A stretch of 64,000 nucleotides of DNA, taken from Filobasidium wieringae. Its lineage: Eukaryota; Basidiomycota; Tremellomycetes; Filobasidiales; Filobasidiaceae. The DNA lies in contig BCIV01000011.1 in the NCBI GenBank assembly GCA_001600055.1, forward strand, positions 248,001-312,000, in the 5' to 3' direction. Below are positions 43,443-55,529 of the stretch, piece after piece. How positions within the stretch are numbered: the first letter of the stretch is position 1; every line of letters begins with the position of its first letter. The translations under genes were made by a program, and so were the position numbers. The notes below the pieces were generated by a model. The model ran no database searches. It was not told where the DNA came from and saw nothing but the letters and a program-made list of their open reading frames with translations.

Positions 43443-46400
43443 ATGACCTTACAAATGCCCAGGGTCTCACAAGCAGACCTCGAGCAAGTCGCTTCGGTCA
43501 GTTCATTCCGTGCTCCTTTACGTCGATGAAACGCCGAAGCTGAAGGTCTCTGTAGATGGTATTGCAAATGCACGCTCCAGAAGCGCAAGGAAACCCAGCA
43601 ATTGCTAAAGCGATGAACCAGGAGCTGCTCAAGGTACATGCATCAGACGAAGCTTGGGGATTAACAGAAGGGTTGTTACAGCATCCAGTAAGCCCCTGTT
43701 CTCTGCTTCTCATCGTTCGCATATGCTAATGTCCTATTCTCTTCCAGAGCCAAGTCGTCCGCTTCTACGGAGCTCAAAATGCTCATATCAAAATCGGTCG
43801 GTATTGGTAAGTCCCGTTCGATCACGATTATATACCGCATTTGACTTACCAGCATGGTCTGAGCAGGGAGACATTGCCGAGCGAACTTCACCCCGTCTTG
43901 TTACAACAAACTCTCGATTTGACGAATCAAGCTGCTTCTCCTACCTCTCCTTACCACGGTCAGAATGGGATTGTCCTTCGAAAGCTGTTCAGTGCGGTGA
44001 GTCTTCTCAATTCGAACATGCTCTCTTTCCCCCTACTGATCAGCTCGTGATAGCTCGCCAGTTTGATTCTCCGTTTGACACCCTCTGGATGGCCAAACCC
44101 TCTTCTGCATGTCCTCATGAACCTGAGTGGCAATCACGTTCCTCGTAGCCTTACGCTCGAATGGCTGGAGATTGCTATAACAGATATCCAAAAAGGAGCT
44201 ATGGTCGAGCCTCGAAGGTAAGTCCGTATCCTCATTCGTCACCAAGTAATTCACCTACTAATCAGGACTTTCAGGTCTCAGCTCGCCGCGGCTATCTCGA
44301 AAGAAACACCGGTCGTCCTGCGTTCCATAACTGAGACATTGACGGGATCCGGAGAGGATGCTTCAGAAATCACAGCGGCTTTCAAATGTTTAGAGGCCTG
44401 GGTGAATTGGGGTCTTACATCCGAGTGAGCTGCTCCTTACTGTCCTGTACTGATAGTTTCTTTTACTAATTGCTCAAACGGGTGTAGGGAACTGTCCGAA
44501 ATTTTACCAGTGCTGTTACGGACGTTAAATACGCAATACATATCTGAAGCGTCGTCTGTTTTGGTCGAAATCTTGACGCATTCCGTGTTTCGGGACGGAA
44601 AGGCCACGAAAATAACGACCGAACCTCTTTTAGAATGGTTGGCAGCTCGAGGAAGTGGAATAGTAAAAGAAGCTGCAGTCAGTAAGTCGAGCACGCCAGG
44701 GATTTGGTGCAGAGAACTGATAAAGCGATCTGGGCCAGATGGAGATGTGGACTCGGAGGAGTTGAACGCTGTTGTAAAGCTCGTAGAAGCTTTGACGGAG
44801 CATTCTGCGACTTGGATGGCTGGCAAGATGGAGGATCGGAGAACACGAGCTTTTTTTGGAGTTTTACTGGACCTGACTGGATTCCCTGGAGTCGCCGGAC
44901 GAGATGAGAATATAAGTGAAGTGAGTATGGGACGCAACTCGTTGAGTAGCTCACGATTGACGAATACTCGTGACAGACCACGTTGGCGCTGTATGCTCCA
45001 TTACAGGAGGAGATGATCGACCATTCAGCGTTTCAACAGGAAGTTGACAGTTCCCCTTCTTGGGCAATCGCAAAGCAATTCTTCAAGGAGGCGGTCAACC
45101 GGATACGAGCGAAGGTCAGATGGCCAGTGGAGCAGCTCAATAAGGAGGCGTTGTCAGCGTTCGAAACGTATAGGCGAGATGCGGGGGAGATCATGATCAC
45201 CGCGTAAGTGCCTGAGGACAAGCCTAAGCGTAGGCGATTCCGCTGATCTTCTCAGACGATAGCTTCTATATCATGCGGGACGATCTTTTGTCCGATTTTC
45301 TTACGCTTCTGATCAACCAGTTGAAGGAGGGCTCGGCAACCCCTTGGCAGGTAAGGCACGCCTGACTCCGCTTCAACAGGAATTGACAGCTGATCACGTT
45401 TGCTTCAGGAAGTGGAAGCGACTCTGCATTGCATTCGGTTCTCTGCAGAAGCGATTCCCTTGGGTGAAGAGAAGGTATTGCCTAGCCTTTTCAGTGCGGA
45501 GGTGTTCTTGCGTCTGCCACAAGGTGAAAACAAGCGCATACAGCTCGGGCTGATACGGACAATCCGTAAGTTGACGAGTCTGATGCTTCAGCACCAAACA
45601 CAGGCTGATGATCAGGTCACGATTAGGTGCTTACGAGGAATGGTTCAAATATCACAGCGATAACGTGACCGTGGCGTTACAATACCTCGTCTCCTCATTG
45701 GATGACAAGGACCTTGCTCCCGAAGCTGCGATCGCGCTGAAATCAGTCTGTGATTTATGTCGGGGCACTTTATCAAACCATGTGGCGGCATTTGGACAGC
45801 TACACGGAAAAGTAGCGAGCATGGGTGTGAGTACGGTCGCCCTTTTCGTGTCACATTTCGCCTACTCATAATTCATCACTACAGCCAGCGGAACAAGTCA
45901 AAGTCACAGAAGCTATCGCAAGCGTCTTGCAGGCGGTTCCACCATCCGAGGCGGTCCAACCTGTACTAGTCAGTCTACTCGCACCTTTGGAAGTTTTGTG
46001 CACACAATTCACCGAGCTTTTCTACAGGCAATAGCTCAACCCGTGCTCAACAGATTGCAGCAATGTGTTCAAGCAGCCGCCCAGGTCAGTGATTCATGTA
46101 TGGTGGTCTAGTAGCCGGTCTCAACGACTATTCGTGACAGGCTCCCGATGCAGCACGAGTCATTGTCATGCAGCAATTGGAAACACTAACAGCCTGTGCA
46201 AATGGTCTTACTCCATCGGACGAGGACATGTTTGATCTGGAACCGGAGGAGACTGCGACCACGAGCCGGGTTTTGGAACAAAGTCGACAGAACGGGGATC
46301 TTGTCAAGCTCAGAACGGAGCTATTGGAAGCTGTGACGAAAATACTTGAAATTTGGGGCGGCGACATCGAGGTGGCTTCTGTGAGTTGATGTTTGGTGTT

Positions 46401-47706
46401 CGCCTCGCCTCCATCACATCTGATGATTCTGCTACGTTAGACCATCAACGGATTTATGAAAGCCTCCACTGCTCCACCATCCTCTCAAACCCTTCTCTCC
46501 CTTCCGATCGCTCCTCTCCTCTATCTGATTTCCTCGATTGCACAGAAGAATTACCTCTCCATCTGGCCAAGCACCGCGACGACTTTGATCTTCCGTATGG
46601 CCCCTACTCCAGGCATCCGACGAAAACTCGCTACGCATCTGCATGGAGATACCGGTGGAGTGGAAGATGAGCAGGAAAGGGAGAACAGGGAGAAGGAAGA
46701 GTTGGAGAATGTTGTGGCTGGCGCGATGAACTCACTTGTTTGGGCTACAGCGGCGGTCATCAAGGATGGAAGCAGTATGCAGAGCGTCAGTCATGAGTTT
46801 GGAGTCGTTTGGTTGAGGTCTGGATGCTCAAGAAGTGTGTGGATATAGAATCCGGACATTGCGGAGAGTTTCTTCAAATTTTTATCGGCAGTGAGTTCAG
46901 ATTGGGCGGTACCGAATGGACCGTGTCTGATTTCCGATCTTCCAGGTGGTCACCAAGTTTCCCGGCTCTTTTTTGAGGACGACGCCGGACACACAGTCTG
47001 CTTGTATGGGCCTTGCTACCTTGGCGCTGAGTGCCACGGAACAGTTCACTTTGAGAGGAGCTATCGAGTTTTTCGTGAGTTTGAGGATCTCGACACTCGG
47101 GTGGGAGATGATGTACTGATCCGGAAGATCGAAACAGGTATCGGTACTGAACACTTCACGACATGCTCCTCAAGTTTTAGCGGAAGCATATCTTCCAGTC
47201 GTCATCGCTCACGGTCAACCTGTCCTGTACGCCTCCATATTAGGGGCAGCGTTGAACAGCCCAAGATCTACGATCCCGAACTTTGCCGAGTTGATGGTCG
47301 CTTTCGTTCAGAGAGTACCTAACGAGACTAGAACTTGGGTAACGCAGATGATGCAAGAGGTGAGTGGCTAGTCAAGGGATGTTCTCTTGCAACGTTGTTG
47401 GCTGAACGGGATGGGTGTATGGTCAGGAGGGATTCCCCGGGGGTCAAGCTACGGTCGAGGCAAAGAAGAAGTTTCAGAGTACGATGATGGCGTGAGTTCC
47501 GAGCGGGCTTCCCCTCTTATCTCCCACTCGTGTTTGCTGACGTTTAGAGGTACTGCGCGAACGTCGTTTCACGTTGACTCGTCTTTGTTGTTGTTTTTTC
47601 CGTTAGCGCGCGAACACCTAAACGGATTCGAGAGGCTCTGAACGATTTCGCTTTGGTTTGTCGAGGGTTGGCAGGTACAGTGTATGGGAGTGCGTCTACG
47701 CTTTAG
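43443..47706 (+). CDS. importin-beta family nuclear transport receptor (importin-13/Kap111-like)
   Basis: HEAT-repeat karyopherin, predicted to carry cargo through the nuclear pore under Ran control. Twenty exons, the first 43443-43496, then 43556-43687, 43748-43806, 43867-43996, 44054-44217, 44275-44424, 44488-44920, 44977-45203, 45263-45350, 45409-45565, 45627-45826, 45885-45968, 46028-46084, 46141-46380, 46441-46785, 46849-46890, 46946-47074, 47138-47359, 47427-47491 and 47607-47706 (1025 aa; all phases join). The N-terminus (SQADLEQVASMVLQMHAPEA, DEAWGLTEGLL, RFYGAQNAHIKI) is the importin-beta N-domain. The blocks NLSGNHVPRSL, WEVEATLHCIRFSAEAIP-like and YEEWFKYH point to the importin-13/transportin-SR group (yeast Mtr10/Pdr6). 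Which member it is cannot be settled by eye. One of the most intron-dense genes in the window. Confidence 0.82.
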
Positions 47707-48544
47707 ACAGAGATGGGGTGTAAGACGTAGAAGGACGGATCATATGAGTGAAACGACTGTCATCAAAGCCGAGTTGACGCGGTTGACGTCAGGAAAACGT
47801 GCCGTTTGCTTATTTTGTTTATCGCACGCGAGCGCGCCACCGACGTCGTTTTGTTGGTTGCTGCACGCTCTACGGCTTGGCCTGAGCCTCCACGCGCGCG
47901 CTTGGTTGGTTTATGCAGCTGCAGCAGATTCCAGGCATTTCACGCTCTGCTACCTGCTACCACACTGACTACCACCCATCGCTATTGCTACCACCAGCTG
48001 CCAGTGCCATACTCTCATTCCTGCCTACCATATATCCTCACACCATCACACCATCACAGAATTCTACTCACTCCCACTCACTCTATCCCAACTCTCAATT
48101 CCAAACGACTCCTCCAGTTGACCCCAGTCGGGCCGGAACATCCCGAAAGAACAAAATCACATTCCACCTAAAGATCTTCCAGGACTGACTACTCGGTGCT
48201 CGTTGATCATCTCATTGTCAACCATCTTATAAGCAAAACAAAAGGTGAGCCTTGGTTTTCTGTTTGATTGTCGGGCAGAACCATGTCGGGGTCCTTTATC
48301 CGGGACAGACGAGCGAGTTGGGTCGGAATCTGGGGGAATCAAACCGTTTTGACCTACTACGAACGTGGGGAACGTGACCTCTTGCCGCCGGCCGACCCCA
48401 CAGTGGGGAGGAAGAGTTTGAACGTTTGCTATAGCTGCTATGGACGATATAAAGGAAGGACGAGAGCTGACCTTTTCTGACTGTGCCCCTTCTTGAAAAT
48501 TCGTGATTCGCTTCGGTCAAACGTGTGTGTGCCTACCCGAAATC
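47707..48544. promoter_or_regulatory. TPS2 upstream region
   Basis: A TATAAA box at 48448-48453 lies 92 bp before the TPS2 ATG. A tandem GAACGTG (48361-48367 and 48370-48376) lies about 75 bp further upstream, and a CT-rich tract covers about 47980-48070. A 65-codon ATG frame at 48283-48480 overlaps the TATA box, so it is probably not transcribed as an upstream ORF from that promoter. Confidence 0.5.
48448..48453 (+). promoter_or_regulatory. TATA box of TPS2
   Basis: Perfect TATAAA, 92 bp upstream of the chosen ATG at 48545. TATA-containing promoters are typical of stress-inducible fungal genes, which fits trehalose synthesis. Confidence 0.55.
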
Positions 48545-51500
48545 ATGCATCCCAAACCATCCATGTTTCCCAATCTCGACAAATTCGACGATTGTTTCGA
48601 CAGCGAATACCCTCTCAAGATGGATAACATGGTACCTGACCCCTCCCCTACTCTCCCTCTCACCATCGAGGAGATACAACAACAAATCGATCATCTCGAG
48701 CAAGCTCACAAGGAGAAAGGGTTCCCTCTTTCCGGAAGGATCATTCACGTCTGCCACCACTTGCCCGTCGAGATAACCCGAGTCTTGACCCCTCCTGCTC
48801 CATCGGAATCCGGACGAAACTCCCCTGCTTTGAGCCAAGATGGTTACATGTCCCCCTCGCTTCGATCAGGAAACAACTTTTCCGGAGGAGTCCTTCCCCC
48901 TCAGAGAATGGAGGAGTTCAAGGAACCCCACAGTACTACCGTCGTTGCGAGCGATTCTAATTGGAAGTTGGCTAGTAGGAGAGGACACACTGCCATGATC
49001 TCCGGTATGCGATCTCTTTCTTCCACTCACGAGCAGATCGTTGTCGCTTGGACTGGAGACGTCTTGCAAGAATACGCCAAGGACAACAAGCGACAGAACT
49101 CTACGGTCATCCCACAACGACCTACGCCTAGACGATTACAGTCCATCGCTGCCCCCAAGACCGCTCCTGGAGTCGAGACCCTCGCCGAGCCTAGTCTCGT
49201 CATGGGTAGCAGCCCTACTCCTCCGGAAGTCGAACGCTCCCTCCCAGTCGATGAGCAGGTCTCAGTCTACCTGCCCGAATTGTCCGAGGAGGAGAAGAAG
49301 GGATTGCTCAGCGAGTTGGACAAGTTTAGTGATCACGAAGCACAAAAGGACAAGGCTGGGAAATTGTCTTACGCTCCCGTCTTTGTTCCGCGAGAGATTG
49401 CCAAGGGTCATTACGAGGGTTACTGTAAGACCAGTAAGTGTTCAATGACGAGCAGTGATGAACAAATAACGATTGAGCGCGACCACTGATCTCACGACTC
49501 CCCCCTGCCTTAGCTCTCTGGCCTCTGTTCCACTACTTGCTCTGGGAAGATTCCCCCGTCTCGCTCCCTGCTCCCGACCCAACATGGATCGCTTACCAGG
49601 AGACTAACTTGTTGTTCGCCAAGCGAATCGCCGAGATCTATAAGCCCGGTGATTTGATCATCGTTCATGATTACCATCTCCTTCTCGTACCAAAGATGGT
49701 CAGAGAATGTCTTCACCAGGTCTCTCCCTACGCACCTTCCTCCGGCGAAGAAGGTGCCGAGCCTGAGGTCGTCGTGACCGGGAACCAAGCCGTCCCGATG
49801 GCTGAGGATGGAAGGACTCCCGTGACTGCCGATGGAAAGCCCGCAAGCCCGATGACCTTGGGTAACTTGGGTGGAGAGACCAGGGAACAAGGTGAACTGG
49901 CTATTGGAATGTTCATTCACACTCCTTGGCCCAGTTCAGAGATCTTCAGGTGTTTACCCAGTAAGTCTGCACCAAGATATTCGAAAGCTATCTGTGACCG
50001 TCCCTAATGAATCAACTTGTAACAATCAGAACGAAAGGAAATCCTTGAGGGTATCTTGGGAGCCAACCTCGTTTGTTTCCAGACCTACTCTTACTCTAGG
50101 CATTTCGCTTCTACTTGTATTCGTGTTTGTGGATACGAGTCCACCCCCGGTGGTATCGACGCCAACGGCCAGGTCACTGCTGTTACTTACTGTCCTATCG
50201 GTATCGACGTCGATAGGGTTACCTCTGACCGGTATGTTGCAAAGCGCTGAAGACCTAGCAAGTTACTGATTTTCTTCCACCTTCTGGTAGTGACCGATCT
50301 GGTGTTGATCCCAAGGCCAATGCCCTTCGTGCGCTTTACAAGGGCAAGAAGATCATTGTCGGACGAGAGAAGCTGGACGTTGCCAAGGGAGTCTACAACA
50401 AGTTCCAGGCGTTTGAAAAGTTCTTGCAGGTTTACCCCGAATGGAGAGGCAAGGTCGTCCTTATTCAGGTTACTACCCCAGCTCTTTCGGAAGCTCCTAA
50501 CCTCGAGACCAAGGTCGCCGAGTTAGTCAGTCACATCAACGGTGCTTACGGTACTCTTGATTACGCTCCTGTCCATCACTAGTAAGTCTCTCTATTGGCT
50601 CAACCCGACACAGGTGCTGATTATCCTGTTCCGATATCAGCCATCAAGCCATTGACCGAGATGAATACTTCGGCCTCCTTTCCGCTGCCGACCTCGCTTT
50701 GATTACTTCCTTGCGAGATGGTATGAACACCACTTCCATGGAGTTCACCCTTTGTCAAAACAAGTCCAAGAAGTCTCCTCTTGTCCTATCCGAGTTCATG
50801 GGAACCGCTTCTTCCTTCACCGCTGCCCTCCAGATCAACCCTTACGACTTGTTGGGAGTCGCACACGCTATCAACAAGGGCCTTCTTATGTCTGATAGCG
50901 AGAAGGAATCCCGTCACGCCGAGATGCTGGAGAGCGTTAACAGGCATACCAGTCACCACTGGGCACGTACCCTGTTGAAGCAGGTCTTGGAGAACGTCGG
51001 TTCTGAACACCAAGCTCACCAGACTCCTGCTTTGGACAAGAATGCTTTGCGAAAGGCCTACCAGAAGGGTACCAAGCGATTGATGTTGTTCGACTACGAT
51101 GTGAGTTGCTTCGATTGAACTTGGGTTGGGCGGTCACTCATGATGCCTTTTCTTCTTTTCAGGGAACTTTGACTCCTATTGTCAAGGTCCCATCGCAGGC
51201 AATCCCTACTGAGCGAACGAGAAAGGCCATCACTGCCCTTGCTGCTGACCCTAAGAACGTCGTCTGGCTCATTTCCGGGCGGGACGGCGCCTTCTTGGAG
51301 GAGCACTGGGGCATGGTACCCAACCTTGGTCTCTCCGCTGAGCACGGGTCTTTCATCAAGATGCCCGGTAATTCGGACTGGGTCAACATGACCGAAGCTC
51401 TCGATATGAGTTGGATGTCCGAGGTAGAAGAGATCTTCAAGTACTACACCGAACGAACGACGGGATCTACTATCGAGCTCAAGAAAGCTTCAGTCACCTG

Positions 51501-52119
51501 GCATTACCGTCAGGCCGATCCAGTTTTCGGTGAATTCCAGAGCAAGCAATGTTTGGACTTGCTTGAATCGAACGTCGCTCCTCGACGTCCCATTGAAGGT
51601 GTGTAATCTCTATGGAGATTCTGAAGCTTGCTCCAACTGACCACGTTCGCATCCTTGCAGTTATGGTTGGCAAGAAGAACATCGAATGTCGAGTATTGGC
51701 TATCAACAAGGGGGAGATTGTGAAGCGGATTATGTACCAGAACCCAGACGCCGACTTCTTGTTCTGCGTTGGTGATGACAAGGTAAGCAGGATAGCAAAA
51801 AAGCAACAGCTGACGGATTGTGCTTACGAGATTGACTTCTCACCCGTAGACTGATGAGGACATGCACAAAGCTGCGCGAAGTCTGTTGCCAATGGGAGGC
51901 AGGAACCCCGACGGCAAACCTGTTACCATGAAGCCACCCGTCGCTGTGACTGCTTGCCTTGACGAGGAAGAGGCTGCTACCTTGCCTGAAGTCGAGCTCA
52001 AGATCACTCCCGCTGGATTGTTCTCTGTTAGCGTGGGTCCTCCTTCCAAGAGGACGCTCGCTAGTGCACACTTGACCAGCCCAGAAGAGGTAGTGTTCGC
52101 TATGGAGGGAGTGATGTAA
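48545..52119 (+). CDS. TPS2: trehalose-6-phosphate phosphatase Tps2
   Basis: Dephosphorylates trehalose-6-phosphate to trehalose; important for heat tolerance. Exons: 48545-49433, 49514-49960, 50030-50231, 50291-50581, 50641-51100, 51163-51598, 51661-51782, 51850-52119 (1038 aa, phases join). The N-terminal GT20 synthase-like half (HDYHLLLVPKMVRE, FIHTPWPSSEIFR, VGREKLDVAKGV, SLRDGMNTTSMEF) is followed by the HAD phosphatase: motif I FDYDGTLTP split by an intron, WLISGRD, and motif IV FCVGDDKTDEDMH. All catalytic aspartates are present, so the phosphatase should be active. A roughly 60-residue Pro/Glu/Gly-rich insertion interrupts the GT20 half between KMVREC and IGMFIHTP. The first ATG of the frame was chosen; a second lies six codons later. 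Confidence 0.93.
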
Positions 52120-52378
52120 CGAGCTCGATAATAATTAGACGGATACTTCTAGTTTTGGATTGACAAAATCCTGACATAGCATGACCACCTGTACCAGTAG
52201 TACTAGTAGATGCCTGCAGGGCGAAATCAAACATATCTTCCACTTGGCTTTGAACATCACGAAACGAGTTTGCCAAAGAACGATATATCAAAAACAGTCC
52301 CAAATCTAATGGTTACAACCCGATTCCGTTCGCAGATACACTAACACTGCCATTTCCGATTATACGTGGAGACTCAGG

Positions 52379-54488
52379 TCATTTGAAGAAGGCGACCAAG
52401 ACGCGACCCATCGTGGTGATAGACGTCTTCATCTCCTCTTGGCTAGCAGAGGAAAATGCCAGACGGAAGAATCCCATCTTCTCGGCACCCTCGTGAGGTA
52501 CACCAGGCTGCCCGTCAAAGATGTAACCAGGAGCGAGAAGGACCTATCACGAGGAGATTGTCAGCTTTGCGACACATCATCCAGACTGTGAGAATTGCAT
52601 ACCTTGTTCTCTGCGAGTTCGACCCAAAGCTTCTCGATCAAAACCCTAGCAGCATCTTCTCCCTTGGCCTGAAGAGGGTAGAAGTCTTTGTGATTCTCGA
52701 GGTGAACCGCAAGCCATACGAACATTCCCGCGCTAGGAGGAACGAAAGACACCAGTGGGAGACGAGACTTGTAACCTCGTTTCTCATCCATGACGCTGGC
52801 GCCCATACCAGGAGCGGTCTTTTCGTAAGCGGTGACCCACTGGATGTTATCAGAAACCGCGATCTTCTGGTCGAATTCGAGGTGGAAGATATTCTCCAAT
52901 AGGTCGCACTTGAAGATGACGAAACAATGTCAGTAATGGTGTGAGATAAGAGTTCATCCATTTGCTCACCATCCAGTCTCGTCGCATGGCATAAGTAGCC
53001 TTGATTCCTCTCAACCAACGAATGTAACCATCGTAACCCCAATCGAGCATCAGCTTGGTGACTACCGCCTGACCGAATCCGTTAGGGGTAGAAATCATGG
53101 ACTCGCATCCCCGGAGGAGTCGCTCAGCGCTACATACAGAAAATTCTGTCAGATCCGCAAGACTCATGTATAGCGAGATTGCACAGACTCACAACAAGGG
53201 GCTCGTGGTAAACCAACCCAATCTCGAACCAGGAGCAAGGGTCTTGGAGAAGGTATCCAACCTGATGACTCGTCCTTGATAGTCGAACTTCAAGTAACTA
53301 GGAGGAAGTTTCTTGAAAAACTCCTCGACACCCTTCTTCTCGTCCTTGAAGTTGTCGTATGCTCGTAGAGCTTGTCCATTGGCTTTGCCGGCTTGAGGAA
53401 TCCATGGATCGGCGTAGAGGAAATAGTAAGGTTCGTCCTCAACGATGATCACGTCTGGAAGCCAGCTCGTAATCAGCAAGCTGTCTAGATACGTGAGCAA
53501 GAATTCCATAACGTACCGTACTTGACACATAGATCGTAGATGATCTTCTTCCTCTTGGCCAACATGGTACCTCCCGTAGGGTTCTGACCGGTAGGAACGG
53601 TATACAAAACCCTAGGCCTTTTCCTCCCCTCCTTCTTCTCATCCCAAGTGCTAAGGATTCGGTCAAAGTCCTCAGGAATCAGACCCTCACCGTCGATCTT
53701 AACACTGAAAAGCGAAGAGAGATCAAGTGATGAATTTCGGATCGCCGACTGATCGCTAAGGAAAAGATCTACGTACGCGTATTGCTTGATATCGAGTGGT
53801 TGGTAAGAGTTCATAGCACCAGGATAACTGAATTCTTCGATCAAGATAGCATCTCCTCGTTCCATCAACATGTTGACGACCTGGTTCCATCCTGCCGAGG
53901 CTCCCACGTTGACCTGAACTTGCCAATCCGCATATCCTGGTTGATAGACTTTTTCGACGAAATTCCTGATGAATTCCTTCAAGGCTGGGTGTCCCTCGGC
54001 AGAAGAGTATTGCAGTAGAGTGGAAAGGTCGACGGCATCAGGATTGCCTTTCGCTTCTTCCGGATTTTTGGGGATGGTGATGGTTTTGGTAGGCTTCTTA
54101 CCAAAGAGCCAGGACAAGAAAGATTGTTCCTTGACGGTGTCCTTGTTTGAGTCTCCAGTCAGTGTGGGAGGTTTCTTGGCGAGAGCATCAGGGGGATAAA
54201 TCTCGGCTGAGATGCTTGCAAACTGTAATACGACCAGTAGATTAGTCAGCGAATCAGAGCTGACTGCCTTACGGCGAAAAGAGGACTGACGGGAAAGATA
54301 GCTGGGTTGGGCAACCCTCCTGCGAGGGAAACCATTCCAGGGACTCCGGCATATCTGTATAATCCTTTGAGAGAGTTCGCGGTCCTCGATCGAGCCAACA
54401 AGTTCAAGTGATGGCTAAGGTCGATCGCCTCAGGGAGATTACCTTGCTTGCGCTGGTCGGGTTCAGCAAAGGCGAAAGCGGCGTCCAT
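52379..54488 (-). CDS. ARO8: PLP-dependent aminotransferase, Aro8/Lys-type
   Basis: Fold-type I aminotransferase acting on aromatic amino acids or 2-aminoadipate. Minus-strand exons: 54488-54273, 54222-53777, 53704-53517, 53454-53193, 53129-52970, 52908-52603, 52543-52379 (580 aa, phases join). Key blocks: MVSLAGGLPNPAIFP, LLQYSSAEGHPALKEF, GASAGWNQVVNML, YTVPTGQNPTGGTM, VIIVEDEPYYFL (PLP Asp region), the Schiff-base lysine in DTFSKTLAPGSRLGW, the phosphate-binding Arg that follows, and VLLAPGYIFD. A Lys/Pro-rich insertion (KKPTKTITIPK) near residue 100 is typical of the fungal Aro8/Aro9 group. Substrate preference between Aro8 and the lysine-pathway enzyme cannot be decided. A TATATAG element lies about 97-103 bp upstream. 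Confidence 0.88.
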
Positions 54489-55529
54489 TGTTTATTGCGT
54501 TTGCGTGCTTCTGAGTATAGATGATGTGATGCAGGACTCTGTGAAATGGAGGATTGAGGGATGGCTATGGCGTGACCTTTGGTCTATATAGGATGCCTAT
54601 CTGTGTATGACCAACACATGCTTCGCTATCTTCCAGAGGCGCACGGGCGAGGCAACGGAGCTGACCGAAACCGAAAACCATCGCAAGGCGCTCCCGAAAG
54701 CGGTCGATGACTTATCAAGTCGATCGCGCGGGCTTGTCGTTTCATGTTAGAGACATCCTGCTAGCTGCCAGGTCGCTGATGATGGGTAGCCATACGCCTG
54801 CTTGAATATCGTAGCCACGCTCATTTTATGCGTAGCAGATGTGGAATCTGTTTCGGCGACAGATAGCTTTGGTCGCGGCTTTGCAGCTAATACAGTAGCC
54901 TTCTAGAACAGTGGAAAACACGAAAGGCCTTGCTGTTCAAATTGGTCAAATCTCTGTGGCAATGAGGGAGTATGTGGAGTACCTTTCCTTCTGATAGCAA
55001 ACTACTTAGAACCGACACTTCGGGTGTCTGGCAGAACAGAGATTACCGAGAGATGACTCCGTCAAAGTCATGTGTCTCCGGACATACTCTTATGAAAATA
55101 ACGCGATGACAATCGCTGAGGATGTGTACCCGTAGGTTAGATCAGATAGGGACTGTGATCTGTTCGGTTGGAAACCGAAATATGTGCTTGGATGTCCGTG
55201 TTCGAACTGATTTGTATGTCGGCCGGTAATTACAAGCTTATGGATCCCCCTGTCTTCCTCCCGCCCAGAAAGAAGTGGATGAGGGCTAGATTTTGCTGGG
55301 ATCTATCAAGGGAAGACACATATTCCAAAAAGATATTGTCCACAAGATGCTCTTTGTGTCATGCTGGTCATTGAGAGAAGCTCTCAAGCCATTGCGACTT
55401 GCCAGCTATGGGCATGACTCCCAGAATAGCACGATCTGAAACGCGAATTTATTCCGATCCGCGGTGCAGTTTGAATATCCATCCGCCTCGATTCACAACT
55501 CGAGGTCGACGTGCGATATTCAATTCGTC
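54489..55529. promoter_or_regulatory. 1-kb divergent region between ARO8-like gene and VMA16
   Basis: Holds the TATATAG box (about 54585-54591, minus orientation) of the aminotransferase. No further gene or repeat is supported. Confidence 0.5.

Noticed and set aside
48283..48480. upstream ORF regulating TPS2
   Set aside because: It overlaps the TATA box at 48448, so most of it should lie outside the transcript.
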